64,000 nt of DNA from Rhodocollybia butyracea (taxonomy: Eukaryota > Basidiomycota > Agaricomycetes > Agaricales > Omphalotaceae): contig JADNRY010000023.1 in NCBI GenBank assembly GCA_015501585.1, forward strand, positions 62,001-126,000, in the 5' to 3' direction. Below the pieces are notes generated by a model. It did no database searches, had not been told where the DNA came from, and saw nothing but the letters and a program-made list of their open reading frames with translations. The translations under genes were made by a program, and so were the position numbers. Positions 10,953 to 22,159 of the stretch are shown one piece after another. The first letter of the stretch is position 1, and every line of letters starts with the position of its first letter.

Positions 10953-12701
10953 TCAAAGAACTCGCTTTTCCTCACGAACAAGAGTCTGCCTCCCACCCGA
11001 AACGCTCGTCAATTCCTCGCTACGACTAGCAATATCTGAACTTTCTGTACCATCCTCTCCTTCAAGCTCATACGCAGGCGGAAGCACATATGTAGACATC
11101 AACCTCTCATTCTCCTTCGTCAACTGTTCAATTCTCGCTTGTAACTCATCAACAGGAATTGCTTTTCCCGACCCGGAAGCTGAAGTTTGCGTTTCCACTT
11201 GCTGCATGAGTCCAGAGATCTCGTCCATGCGTCTTCGGAGCTCCGCTTGCTTTTCGGCGATAGTCATTTTAGAAACGTCTGCGGTAGACGAGGGATGCCC
11301 GGAAGTAGACGCATATCCGGACGAGGACTCATAATCGCTTCCGGGTGCTCTGTGGATGTGTCGCATAGGATACATGACGTCTGTGGTACGATGATTAAAA
11401 AAACATCATCGACTTCATCAAAAAACTCACTGTGCTCCATCATTGGGGGAGAAATGAGCTTATCACTTGAGCTCGAGTCTAACAAGACATCAGTCTTGCG
11501 CAGAGCCTCGGAATACCGCGGTTGATCAAGGCGATTTCTTCTCCGACGGTAGACGAGAATTGCTATCAGGACTGCAGCGATGGCTAACACACCGCCCACC
11601 GCGCCCCCAGCAATAGCTCCTATGTGCGTCTTTGTAGATGAGGCCGAAGACGATGATGTTGCTGGGCCGGATCCAGAACTAGATCCCGAGCTTGATGAAC
11701 CACTGCCAGTCCCAGTCTGGCCGGTAAATTGAGGTTTAGAGTTAACGTTGTCGAAATTGGGATGGTAGGTTAGATAGTCGATGATAAAAGGCAGATTTCC
11801 CGACACGGTTGTAACATTCACTGTAAGAGTATGGTTTCCTGAAGAAAGAGTGGTGTTGGAAAACAATGGATAGTTGGTCGAGTTGGTCAAGCCATTGCTG
11901 GAGGTTGTGTTGGCCGCTGTAAATGTAAGGGAAGTAGAATAACCATCGACGCTGAATAATGCGCCAATGGTGCCACTCGAACCCCACGACATGATTCCAT
12001 ATACATTAATGGTCGTTCCTACGAACAACAAAATCAGGCGAAAAGCCAATCATCAGAACAAATAAAGGACGGCTAACCAGCAAATAGGAAAGTAAAAGAA
12101 TCTCCCATAGACGTAGATGTATGAGAACCATTTCCTGCTGGAGCAATATCGTATGCTCCAGTTGGCACATTATAATCATTGGCAGTCCACCAATCCCCGG
12201 ACCAAGTAATCTCCTCGTTGCTATCGTCAACGAAAATCGTCTGACCAGTAAGATTGGTATGGGATCCTGCCGTGATCAAAACGTAGTCCGCAATAGTCTG
12301 ATCTATACCAAAAAAGGTCAACTGGTGGAAAGTCACCTCGTCGGCAACTTGAGGCGAAGTATACCATATACCTCCGACCGCATATGAAGGATAGGTCGCA
12401 GTGTAGTTGGCATTCGAGTCCATTGCAACGATAAAGGACGTAGAGTCGCTCGAAGGTGGGGATACACCAACGAAAGAAATCGATGTGCCTATTTAGAAAC
12501 ACGGTATAAGAAATTCAACTGTAGAAACCGATTAGCCCGAAACTTGCCTTGAAAAGTAGCATGCAGGTTGCCGCTCATTTCTGCACTGGCCTTGGAAGCA
12601 TATAATGCGCTTCCGTTGTACCATGTACCCGCCGGAGAGGTCGTATACACTTCACCACTATCACCAAGGAAAAAGCTATCCTGAATTAATACCACCGACA
12701 T
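10953..12701 (-). CDS. Single-pass membrane protein with Ser/Thr-rich ectodomain
   Basis: Four exons (12548-12701, 12078-12488, 11431-12018, 10953-11380) sum to 1581 nt and encode 526 aa. The first 300 or so residues are rich in N-glycosylation sequons and contain the VDDSNEEITWSGDWW type motif typical of an Agaricomycete surface-protein family. A Ser-rich stalk leads to one membrane helix (IGAIAGGAVGGVLAIAAVLI) followed by RRRRNR, which places the C-terminus in the cytosol. The tail ends in a short coiled coil (about EKQAELRRRMDEISGLMQQV). Intron 1 uses a GC donor (CAAG then GCAAGT). There is no clear cleaved signal peptide. A cell-surface or wall-sensing role is inference only. Confidence 0.75.
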
Positions 12702-13514
12702 AAAAAAACAAAAATTAGGGATGGAGGGAAGGAAGAAAAAAGAGTGAGTGTTGCGAAAGACAATTCAAAGTCTTGCAACAACTTAAATGAGTTGCTCGAT
12801 GCTATCTTGGGAACAGTGGGCGTTAACCTGTAGCGTTGAAACTTGAATGGAACCTATGCACATGTCAACTAAAGTCCTGAAGAACGATCCATATGCTTCT
12901 GGGCCTGACTTGACAATTCTCAAGGGACTTCAAGGACGACTATCCAGAAGAGTTCACCCGCCGCTGAGAAAGAACAACTCCGCCACTTTCTACTCCCTAG
13001 CAGATTCTTTCATAATCGAAGGAAAACTTGCGGCGCCAATCTCAGGCTGCTGTCAATCATTTCTCTGTATTTGTTGGCCTCCTGAATGTAAGTTTTAGAC
13101 CGGCTTCTTTAGACAAGGCAGAAACATACTGTACACTCGCTTGATATCCGCCGTGGAGGGCGAGACTCCTATGTGTTTTCTGGCTAGTTCCCTAAGCACT
13201 TTCAAGCTTGAAGCCCAGACGCTGCACGAAAAGATACATCAATTTGCTCATCCGAATATCCCCTACTCTCGCACACAACTCCCGCAATTTTGCAGTTAGC
13301 GTTTTACTTTGACTTCGCTCATCAAGGTCCCATTCCAAGCGGAACCAGCAACCTTAGGCAAACAATACCGACATGGTACTAACGTTAAACCTATAGCCAA
13401 TGGCTCATTTTACGCCAGCTGAATATTCCAACACATCGTATACAACAGAAAATAGAAATATAAGCGAAGTCTCGAAACATGGAACGATCCTCAACTTTCT
13501 GTAATAATCACCGT
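12702..13514. other. Intergenic, no supported gene
   Basis: Upstream of the membrane-protein gene and downstream of ERV41. An 83-codon open frame at 12847-13098 has no recognisable features. Confidence 0.4.
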
Positions 13515-15411
13515 TTAATCATCCTTTTTAGCACCAGCACCATCAGACGGGACTCTCCTAGGCGGAGGACCTGTCGGGAACCCAGCTCCATTCCCAGTCG
13601 CAGGATTGGGCGTAGGCGGGAAATTGGAAAACGCAGGTGTCCCAGGTATGGACGGCGAGCTCATCGCGGCAGCATTAGAGAAGGCAATACTGCTAAGCGA
13701 CCCACCCGGGGTCCGAGGGTGATATAGAGAAGAAGGACGAGAGCTCGGTGGTGAAAAGGACGCGCTAGGATTGGGCGATCCAGGGTTGGACGAGGGAATC
13801 ACCGGAGAGCTGAACGACGGAGAACTGAACGATGGCGATGAGAGATATGGAGAAGCCGCCGGAGAGAACGTCTGGGAGAGGGGTGTATTGGCGTAGCTTC
13901 CATAGCCGCCACCGAGGGCTGGAGAGCCTGGATTGGATTCCATAGTCCATCCTGAGCCTTGGCGAATCATCTTGCCTCTGGAACGGAGTTCGCCACCTCC
14001 CCATTTAGAGCGTAGGCCAGCTTTGGCACCACTAGAGCTGGCGACTGCAATGACCTCATCCTCGCCTCCGGTAACTACCTTGACGGCGTGGCTAGTGATT
14101 CGTATGGCATAACTCATGCACACGAAGACTCCGCCAATTACACCAACACAACTATAAGAACAGTCAGCTACATAGTGAGATTCAACCATTTTAGCCTCAC
14201 CGGATCAACAACTGCGTAAAAGTTGTCGTTCTTTGGTGTATAGTCAAGCTCATTGGGTCTAAATCGAACTTGAAGAATATACCGGGTGTTCCTTGGTTGT
14301 GCTCCATGACTCTAGTGTAATGGGTAACACTATACTGGTGGGTGTGTAACGGGTCAGAACGAGGAGCAATGTATGTTGTGGGGACAACATGAAGGAAGTA
14401 CTGGTAGGCGATAAATGCTGTTTCGATATTGAGCTGGCTTCAGATAACGAGAACTACGATACTCACGATCTGTAGCAAGTTCGAACGAGTAGTCGAGAGG
14501 CTGGGCGATCTCGGGGAAGAACGGTCCAAACGAAAACTCGGTGATAACGTGTGAGAGATTCATCACTGTCAGAGCATTCATTGAGTTGGGAACAAAGGAT
14601 GAAGGAGTGAAAAAAGCTCACAGTTATGGTTTACATGCTCGCGGCTGGCGTAGCCATGGCCCAGGGTCGTTATATGCAGGTTAGCGGTGACCTTCTTCAC
14701 TTCGATCGTTCCGTATACTCGGCATGCACTGGGGTGAGGCGGGTGAGAGTACGTGGGTGCTATTTCGGCTCTACTGGTTCGTCGAAGAAGAGTATCGAAG
14801 AGTCCGCGGATCTCCGAGATTGCGCTATGGCCTGAGTCGCAGAAAGCATGGCTGAGTGTTCTCTAGGAAACTCGGTAAGTAACAGAAAAAAGAGATTCTG
14901 AGTGCAGTATATACTTGAGTTTGGTAGCCTGACCAATATCGAAGCGAGTCTGAACGCCAAATTCAGGCCATACCCGGGTGAAAGTAACGGAAAGCGTACC
15001 CCGTCCCGTCTCAATCCACTTCCACTCAAGAATAACCGGTCGCCTATAGCGTCTCTCAGGTCGACACTGATATCTAACAACACAAATTATAAGTCAACCA
15101 GCGAGATCATTGAATATCAGCCTACATCTACAAGGCATGTTCACGACTAAATCGACATTTATGTTCATAAAGCTGGAGGTGTCCTTGTCGACATTGAATT
15201 CATAGTCTGGCCATCCCCAAATAAACTCGCCGATGTCATTTAGCATTAATAAAAATGCCAAAAGACAGACAAAAACAGTCATAAATCCTCGAGACTCTGA
15301 ACGCGACTTGTATGTTGAAGGTATCTTGGGAAATGCATCAAATTGAGCGAGAGGTGCAGGGACTACTGAGTCCAGCTTCTCCATAAGCGAGGTTTCCTCT
15401 TCGGTCGCCAT
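13515..15411 (-). CDS. ERV41: ERV41/ERGIC2-type COPII vesicle protein
   Basis: Seven exons: 15126-15411, 15000-15073, 14915-14949, 14622-14862, 14467-14565, 14201-14417, 13515-14151. The N-terminus has DAFPKIPSTYKSRSESRG followed by the first membrane helix (VFVCLLAFLLMLNDIGEFIW) and FMNINVDLVVNMPCRY. The lumenal domain has ACRVYGTIEVKKVTANLHIT, NLSHVITEFSFGPFFPEI and HQYSVTHYTRVMEH. The second helix (CVGVIGGVFVCMSYA) precedes a long Ser/Pro/Gly-rich cytosolic tail. Erv41 pairs with Erv46 to recycle cargo between ER and Golgi. The seven exons sum to 1589 nt, one base short. Either a C is missing near 14803-14808, or exon 4 starts two bases later at a CTAGAG acceptor. The tail is longer than in animal ERGIC2. 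Confidence 0.88.
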
Positions 15412-15882
15412 GCCCTAGAAATCAAGACAACGAACAAGTAGAAGAAGGGAGAAAGTAATTGCCAGCAACTATTTTCTCGCCGACGTGTCCATAATGCGTC
15501 ACGTGAATTATGTCTCATCAAAGGCGCTTAACGAGTAGTAGCGCTCGCAGATCTTATCATTGACAGTGGACACCGACTTGACTGACATGGACATGTTATG
15601 TATCTAAAAGGTGTGATGCATTTACGCACTAAGGACTCGGTCTATATATACATGTACATCTGCAAAGATCATCCATAATATTAACAAGTCTGCCCAAAGA
15701 TAGCTTGCGTATATTTGTACATCATTCTGCACCACATACATACTTCAATGTTAATCGGTGGAAAAAACATTAGCATTGCCCAGGATTTTGGGTATTGCGA
15801 AGCCCATGCTTCTAGTCTTTAGAACTTCCCATGAGACCTGTGATGATACAATTGAACATACGGATATACAATCGATCCCAGT
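15412..15882. other. Intergenic between ERV41 and the glutaredoxin gene
   Basis: This is the ERV41 promoter side and the 3' flank of the minus-strand glutaredoxin gene. No gene or repeat is seen. Confidence 0.4.
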
Positions 15883-16754
15883 CTACGCCGCCAAAATCTG
15901 AGCGAATTCGCCGTTTTGGACCATCTCCTGTACGATATCTAGACCTCCGACGAATTCTCCGTTCATAATGAGCTGAGGGAACGTTGGCCAATCATTTCGC
16001 TTTTTGAGACCTTACAGCCATAAAATGAGCCAGCCAAACCGCCAAACATAAACATTAGAGCTCACCTTGTCTAAGATTCTCATCTGTAAGGATATCAAAG
16101 TGGGCGAAGGCGACCTTCTGGTCCTGTAAAAGTCCGCACATCCGCCGCGAAAATCCACATCGGGGAGCGTCCGGCGATCCCTTCATGAACAAAACTACTT
16201 TGCTCTGGTTCATCAATTTGTTCATTCGGTCTTCCAGATCTTCTGTCTTTTCATTCATGTCGACATCTAACGCTTTGGCTGGAGGAAGGTTCGTCTTGGA
16301 CTGTGGGGTCACCGAGGAAGGATTCGCATGTTTGCCAACCGCCATGGTTAAAGCAGGTGCATCTGCACCTGATATACGTTCCAAAAGCGTATGTCCCTAG
16401 GTTTTTTGTTAAGATATTTCAAGTAGCTGCATATGCATCTGAGCCTTACCCGGAGTAATATAAGAGATGGAACTGCTTCTATATCAAAAGACTCTGCAAT
16501 ATCTGCTTGTTCCTCAGCTTCAATCTACGCGCAAAAAGAAAGGTTCAGCAGCGGATTCGGATAGACTAGAGACAACATGCCTGCAAAAACAAAATCGAAG
16601 GGTACTTTTTTGCCAGTTCGTTAGTTACATCGTTCATCTGCTTGCACGGTTCTGCCCATGCTGCCCAGAAATTGAGTACAGAAACACGGTTTAGATCCGC
16701 AGACAAGAGCTGCTGGAAATGAGAAGGAGAAGAGACTTGGTGGAGGTTAGACAT
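15883..16754 (-). CDS. GRX4: Monothiol CGFS glutaredoxin with N-terminal thioredoxin domain (Grx3/Grx4 type)
   Basis: Four exons (16581-16754, 16450-16524, 16066-16396, 15883-16010) sum to 708 nt and encode 235 aa. The thioredoxin-like domain has [12 protein letters not shown] with a single Cys, as in cytosolic Grx3/4, then [19 protein letters not shown]. The glutaredoxin domain has [15 protein letters not shown] with the CGFS active site and [20 protein letters not shown]. Grx3/4 proteins carry a bridging Fe-S cluster with glutathione, and in fungi they signal iron status to transcription factors. The start at 16754 gives the usual MSNLH-type N-terminus; an upstream in-frame ATG would add 36 residues. 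Intron 1 uses a GC donor (GCATGT). Confidence 0.92.
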
Positions 16755-17376
16755 CAGTGAAGAGTGAAGATCGGCAGGAGTTCGGGGTTTGTCATTATCG
16801 GATAAGCTGATGATGGCGCAATCAACGCCCATAGTCCCGTGCAAAGCTTTTGAATGCCTCAATCAGATGACTCAATCATTCTATCGCCCTGTAGCCCGAA
16901 GGAATACGGGATGCAAATTCTGAACGCCGGATCCCGCAGCGTGGTACCTCTTGAAAACACTCGATAACCGACGAGCTCTCACTGGAGCTGCGTAGATCCT
17001 TGCTACACGCTGATATACTCCAAGGTAAGGCCTAAAGTCCTAAAGTGCGGAGGCAGTTTTATGTACCGCACTGGTAGCACACAGGATATACTTCTCTGCA
17101 TAATCACCGAAAGCGGGTCAAGGATAAGTACAACCGCCAAATATTGATCTTGCAGTATACATTTCCGCTTCTTGTGCTACTCCATTACATCCCAGATACT
17201 CATCGATGCAACTGGGTTTTGAATACACACAGCGACATCGACGTCGTTGTTAGTTTCCAGAATCCAAGATCCGGAGAGAACGATTGTCCGGTTCCTCAAG
17301 CTTCAGAAATTAAAACCCCGCCGCATTTCTACAAGTATCTCCCCTTCTCTCTCTTCAACTTCCAAGGCCTAGCATC
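16755..17376. other. Divergent promoter region
   Basis: Separates the minus-strand glutaredoxin gene from the plus-strand F-box-like gene. No further feature is recognised. Confidence 0.4.
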
Positions 17377-18771
17377 ATGGTGTGTCCATTTACTCTTAAT
17401 AGCGGTCGTTTCATGATCCCTTCCCAGCTCGAAGTGATATCCCCGAGCATCTGTCTTCCTTCGGAACTACAATACTTGATAATCGAAAGTATGATAGATA
17501 TCGACAGAGGATGTCTTTGGGCCACCAGTTTCGTCTGTAAAGACTGGAGAGTCTGCAGCTACCAACGAGCTTTCACTACAGTTTTCTTGAGCCGCCGCTC
17601 GATCCCAGCTTTGGCCTCATTCTTGGAAAATACCTTTTCACGTCTCGCCATATTCTCCGGAATTCGTCGGATTCACATCCTTGGGGACGGTGAAACTTTT
17701 CACTCAAGCCAAGGTCAAAGAAACGGTCTCTTAAAAATCCTGCGATACTTAGCACAAATAGGGAACATTTCGGACTTAGTGGTCGAGAACTTTGATTGGG
17801 CTGTACTAGATCCCGCGATAGCGGTTTCCCTGGAATTATTGAAACCAATAGGCCGCCTTTCGATACATCGTGCATTCTTCACAAACTTTTTCCAGTTCTC
17901 CGACTTTGTCGCAAGGTTTTATTCACTCCGCGCATTTGACTTTCAAAGTATCGAGTGTTCCGCTCCGCATTGGGATACCGGGCTGTCAGGAAAATCATGC
18001 GCACGGGACGACTCTGGACAATGCAGTGTATCCTTTTATGGAGCCAGCCGGATGCTCGACAAGAAGCTGACCTGGGTGTACTCTAAATACGCTTCGCAGG
18101 AAGCAAAACAGATGCTATCGTTCTATGGGGCCCAAACATCCTGCAATTCCACCGACGCCTCTGGTCTCTTAAGGACACTGGGTCCTCTTCTTAGACGATT
18201 GGAAATCGTTTCCCCAGGTGATTCGGTGCTAGGAAGGTTCCATATGTCCGACACTAATCTACTTCTTCCAGAAAACGCAGTCGCCGACGCTATCATTGCC
18301 TCTCTTGATGTCTCCATGAACTCGTCCCTCCAGTATCTCCATCTATCCTCTCCAAATCGAGTAATAACCCTGATCTCATGGCTTCCCTCCATTCTTCTCA
18401 AAATCACCAGCTCAAACCTAAAAAGACTTCATATATCCTTTTCACAAACGCGTCAAATCCATTTGGACCGGCCATTCCTCAAAGAGGTAGCTAAGATCCT
18501 AGAACGACCTCAGTTCCAGGAACTTGAGCTGATCGAATTCAACATCACCGGCAGTGGAAGAGTTAACCTTGAAGGCGTCGCGAAAGGTAAAATTATTGAC
18601 TGCATACGTTCCTGTTTACCGTCCTGGGACAAACGTGGTATCCTTGCCTTTGCTTTCCCGAGCGTAAACCGTGAGTTGCAACCGTTATTCAATAAAATTT
18701 ATTCAATCGTACTCTGGCAGCTCGAAGCCCATCTGCGTGTACTGATTGGTATCACGATATCGGCAATATAG
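17377..18771 (+). CDS. F-box-like protein
   Basis: An intronless frame of 464 aa. Near residues 22-65 the pattern ICLPSELQYLIIESM, then CLWATSFVCKDWR, fits a degenerate F-box of the kind amplified in Agaricomycetes. The rest has hydrophobic periodic segments resembling leucine-rich substrate-binding regions (ISDLVVENFDWAVLDP, LKRLHISFSQT). F-box proteins couple targets to SCF ubiquitin ligases, but no substrate can be inferred. The start could instead be the in-frame ATG at 17413. The lack of introns is usual in this expanded family. Confidence 0.7.
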   Translation: MVCPFTLNSGRFMIPSQLEVISPSICLPSELQYLIIESMIDIDRGCLWATSFVCKDWRVCSYQRAFTTVFLSRRSIPALASFLENTFSRLAIFSGIRRIHILGDGETFHSSQGQRNGLLKILRYLAQIGNISDLVVENFDWAVLDPAIAVSLELLKPIGRLSIHRAFFTNFFQFSDFVARFYSLRAFDFQSIECSAPHWDTGLSGKSCARDDSGQCSVSFYGASRMLDKKLTWVYSKYASQEAKQMLSFYGAQTSCNSTDASGLLRTLGPLLRRLEIVSPGDSVLGRFHMSDTNLLLPENAVADAIIASLDVSMNSSLQYLHLSSPNRVITLISWLPSILLKITSSNLKRLHISFSQTRQIHLDRPFLKEVAKILERPQFQELELIEFNITGSGRVNLEGVAKGKIIDCIRSCLPSWDKRGILAFAFPSVNRELQPLFNKIYSIVLWQLEAHLRVLIGITISAI

Positions 18772-19127
18772 GATAGGATGTATCACCGTACCTTTCAAGT
18801 TCCGAGTCGCCCATCGTGGGATGGATTTGGGAGCACCGACTCGAACGTACTTATGCAGAATCGTAGTATCCTTGTCAAAAATTCATGTCGTAAATTATCC
18901 AGACAATAGAACCCATTGAAAAAACGCATACTTCATACAGGCGTCCCGCCGCTTGTGCAGCTCAAAGTTCCGTTAAAGATTGTCGTTAGGATGGAATTCC
19001 ACAATCGTCGATCATCTGGGGATATTAATTATCAATCTACAACCGACAACGCTGATGTAGAAAACACATAGAAGGTTCGCAAAATTATACGACTCATAAC
19101 AGTAAATGCAGAGATGATCCAAAAAGC
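18772..19127. other. Intergenic between convergent genes
   Basis: Lies between the 3' ends of the F-box-like gene and KU70. Nothing is recognised. Confidence 0.4.
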
Positions 19128-22052
19128 TCATTTCCGTTTATTCTTCTCGCACCATCCCTCCACTCGTTCAATTAAGTCTGCTTTCTTACCAGTAGTCCCA
19201 AGACCAACACCTCTGCAAAATGCCTATATTTTCATCGAAACGCGTCAATATCTCTTCCAGCTTTGCGAGGAACACGTCTTACCTTGAGTTCGTCGACCTT
19301 GTACTGAAAGGGGGAAAAAGGAGCCGCGTCAAAAGAATGACCAAGGAAGTGAAAAAATCTAGGTTCTTACTTTCGCAAGAGTACCAGAATTGAACTTGGC
19401 TAGAACCTCGTCTTTGTCCATCTGGCCAGCGCCATCCTAATGCAGGGAGAGATGAGAATTCTGCACACCAAATCCCTGGAGTTCACACTCACTCCCTTGC
19501 GTTTGGAGCCAGTAGTTGCGACCACAAAATTCGCGCTTTCATCGTTTGCTAGTTCGGTTTTCCACTCTTTTAATAACTTTCCTGCCGCCTGTCCCAATAA
19601 CGACGGTGAAAATCGACGTTGTCAGAGTAGGTGACACCATGCTCACCTTGTGAATGAGGTCCAGTTTAGGTTCGGTGTGGTCTTCAAAGGCGGCTGCGTT
19701 GAACTCTTCCTGGAAGGCACTTGCTTCGAGCTGCTCATAGTGATATGCCAAAGCTGAAGCATATACTCAGGACCCAGTCGGAAACTATAAAAAAGAATAA
19801 GCGAACCTGGATTGGGATACGCGTCTGGGATATAACCAGATTTAATAGTCATTTTATTTATCCATGCTCGAGCTGCGTCTTTGAGATTATCCGGCGCTGC
19901 GACTACGTCAGAACTTTCCGAAACTTTCTGACGGAATGTGCTTGCCTATATAACCCTCTTCGATAGGTGCTGAACGGATGTCGTCGGCAAAGGGAAGCGG
20001 GATGAGATGAAACCCAGCAGGGTCCATCTCCTCAACATTTTCTTCCTGTAGATACGAGTAACGTTGAGAATGGAGGAAATGACAGGTGTGATGTTTGTTA
20101 CCTGGGGTAAGACGGCATAGAACGTAGGATTTGCGTTGCGTCGAATGACACCCAACGCGAGACCGATAACTTTCTTTTTTACCATCGACTTTAGCAGTGC
20201 GGTAAAGGTTCGCTTTGAGCCTGCGTATGTCTGGACAAAAGTCAGCCTCAGTTTGGTACTCAGATGTCGGGTAAACACATACATTCTCGTCAGGATATAT
20301 AAAAAGAGAATGTTTGACGTTGTCTTCAAACTTAAGGGTATCGCGTGGTTTGAATCCGAGAAGTTTGAACCCTGAAAGTGACAAATAGTGAGGATACATA
20401 ATGCAAAGCCAGAAGTTCCAAGCTCACCTGGCTCCAGCCCCAACGTCCTAAAAGACCTCATCTCATCCGGAGTGTAGAATGGCTTGAAAAGTTATTAAAG
20501 CTAGCCGGGAGGGGCGCTACGTTTGGCCTACTTACTCGTTGCCCAGATTTAACAACTTTGGTAGCGGTGAGGTTATCCTCTTCGCCGTCGTTTTCATTAC
20601 TTGGTGCTGCACCGACCACAGCCATCCCATAAACAACACTGGATTTATTCACTTCCGCTTGCCGATCCTGGAAGAAGATTAAGCTTATTTGGACGAGAAA
20701 CAGAAGCAGATAGCTCAACTTCGTCTAGTAGACCGGTTTTAGGTAAAGCCACTTCTAAGCGGTCTCCAAGGTCGACAAAGTACTTGTAGTCACCACGCTT
20801 TTGTTCGGTGACAAGGCCATAGCTTCAGGGCAAACAGTTAGATACGGGTGACATCCAGAGGGATTGGTATGGTACCCTTTGACTCCAATGGTGAACCCTT
20901 GGGCCAATTCCAGTGGAATGCTGAAAAGAGCTCGTTTTGCTACCTCACGAAATTTCATTTGAGACAGAAGGTCTTCGATTCTTGAGATAGATATAGATTG
21001 TTTAAGCACGTTTGCGTCTTCTTCTTCGTCGTCTTCCTCAGATATTTGGTTTTGCAGCACATGCTAAAGCAAAGTCAGATTGAGTCGTATGTGATGCCCA
21101 AAGGACGTACGGAATAGAAGGTATTCATGTTGAAGCGTTTTTCTTCGGTTTCGATGAAAAACGGTTCTACACCGACACCAGCTTGCAGTAGGTCCTAATG
21201 AATCACGAATATGAGGTGCACTGCAACAGATGCTCCAGGATTACTTACGTGCAGTGTTGTCTCCGCGGATGTTCTGAGCTGTTTAGCACCATGTCCGGGA
21301 TGAGGGTTATCTTCGTCCGTGATCAGGAAGACACGCTTGGTGGCAGTTTTTGGAGCGCTGGAAAAACAGTTTTAGTCTTTTGATTTGTAAGAACGACTTG
21401 CGACATACCCATCGCGGAAAACCCAGTTACACGAGGTGAAAAGATCTCCAATAGCGACTTGAGTTCCGGAAGGAGGAAATTCCTTTTGTAGATCTCCGGG
21501 ATCTGGTGGGACAGCTTCCCTTGAGTGATAGGATGCTGTAGAATATAAAATAGCGCACCACTAAGTAGCTGAATGAGCTCTTGAATCGCAGGTGCAGAAA
21601 TGGGGGCGATTGGCTGAAATAGCACCATGTTTTTCTTAATTTCTGAGCCTTGCTTGCGACTTGTTTCCGGTTTTCTTGACTTCAGTTACATATCAATGGG
21701 ACAGATTTATGCAATGTTCAAACGATACAAACCGTATTAAACAAGAGAATACCAAAAGAGTCATTAGGATTTGTTACAACTTTTCGCTTTTGTAATTGCA
21801 TGGCCACTGTTAGAGCCGTATATAGATGGCTTGTTTTGAGATTTGGATCCTCAGACTCTGGGTCAGGCCGCAGCTCCAGCATTGAAGGCGAGCAGTCAAT
21901 ACAGAACAAGATCACGTCCTTTTTGGAGTCGAAAAACTAAAGCCAGAGATAAATCCATCTACGACAGAAGTGGCGACAGAACTCACAGAATTATCCTGCA
22001 GCTCATCATCATCGTCATCTTCAATTTTGTTCCATTCGTCGTAAGGTGCCAT
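19128..22052 (-). CDS. KU70: Ku70, non-homologous end-joining DNA end-binding subunit
   Basis: About 19 exons with introns of 43-70 nt. The start is MAPYDEWNKIEDDDDDELQD. The vWA-like N-domain has DVILFCIDCSPSMLELRPD and VFLITDEDNPHPGHGAKQL. The beta-barrel core has KRGDYKYFVDLGDRLEV, GFKLLGFKPRDTLKFEDN and AGSKRTFTALLKSMVKKK. The end is a SAP domain (YKVDELKAFCRGVGLGTTGK, then ADLIERVEGWCEKN). Ku70 pairs with Ku80 to encircle broken DNA ends. One intron (19903-19945, 43 nt) uses a GC donor (GCAAGC). The N-domain exon after LIQLL needs an AAG acceptor to keep frame with VPPDPGDLQKEF. The gene is divergent from PTPA, with only 107 bp between start codons. Confidence 0.95.
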
Positions 22053-22159
22053 CGCTGTTCAAAGTTGAGAATAGAAGAACGATGAGTCAACCAAAGCGCG
22101 TGTGCTTGCGTGTGGCGTGCAATGACTCATGGCGCTTAGCCTCTTGAACCTAAACGCTC
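22053..22159. promoter_or_regulatory. Compact bidirectional promoter, KU70 / PTPA
   Basis: The two divergent start codons are only 107 bp apart, so the core promoters must share or overlap this segment. No TATA box is evident. Confidence 0.55.

Noticed and set aside
21540..21590. Apparent frameshift in KU70 after LIQLL
   Set aside because: An AAG acceptor before CTGTCCCACC keeps the frame with a normal 46-nt intron.
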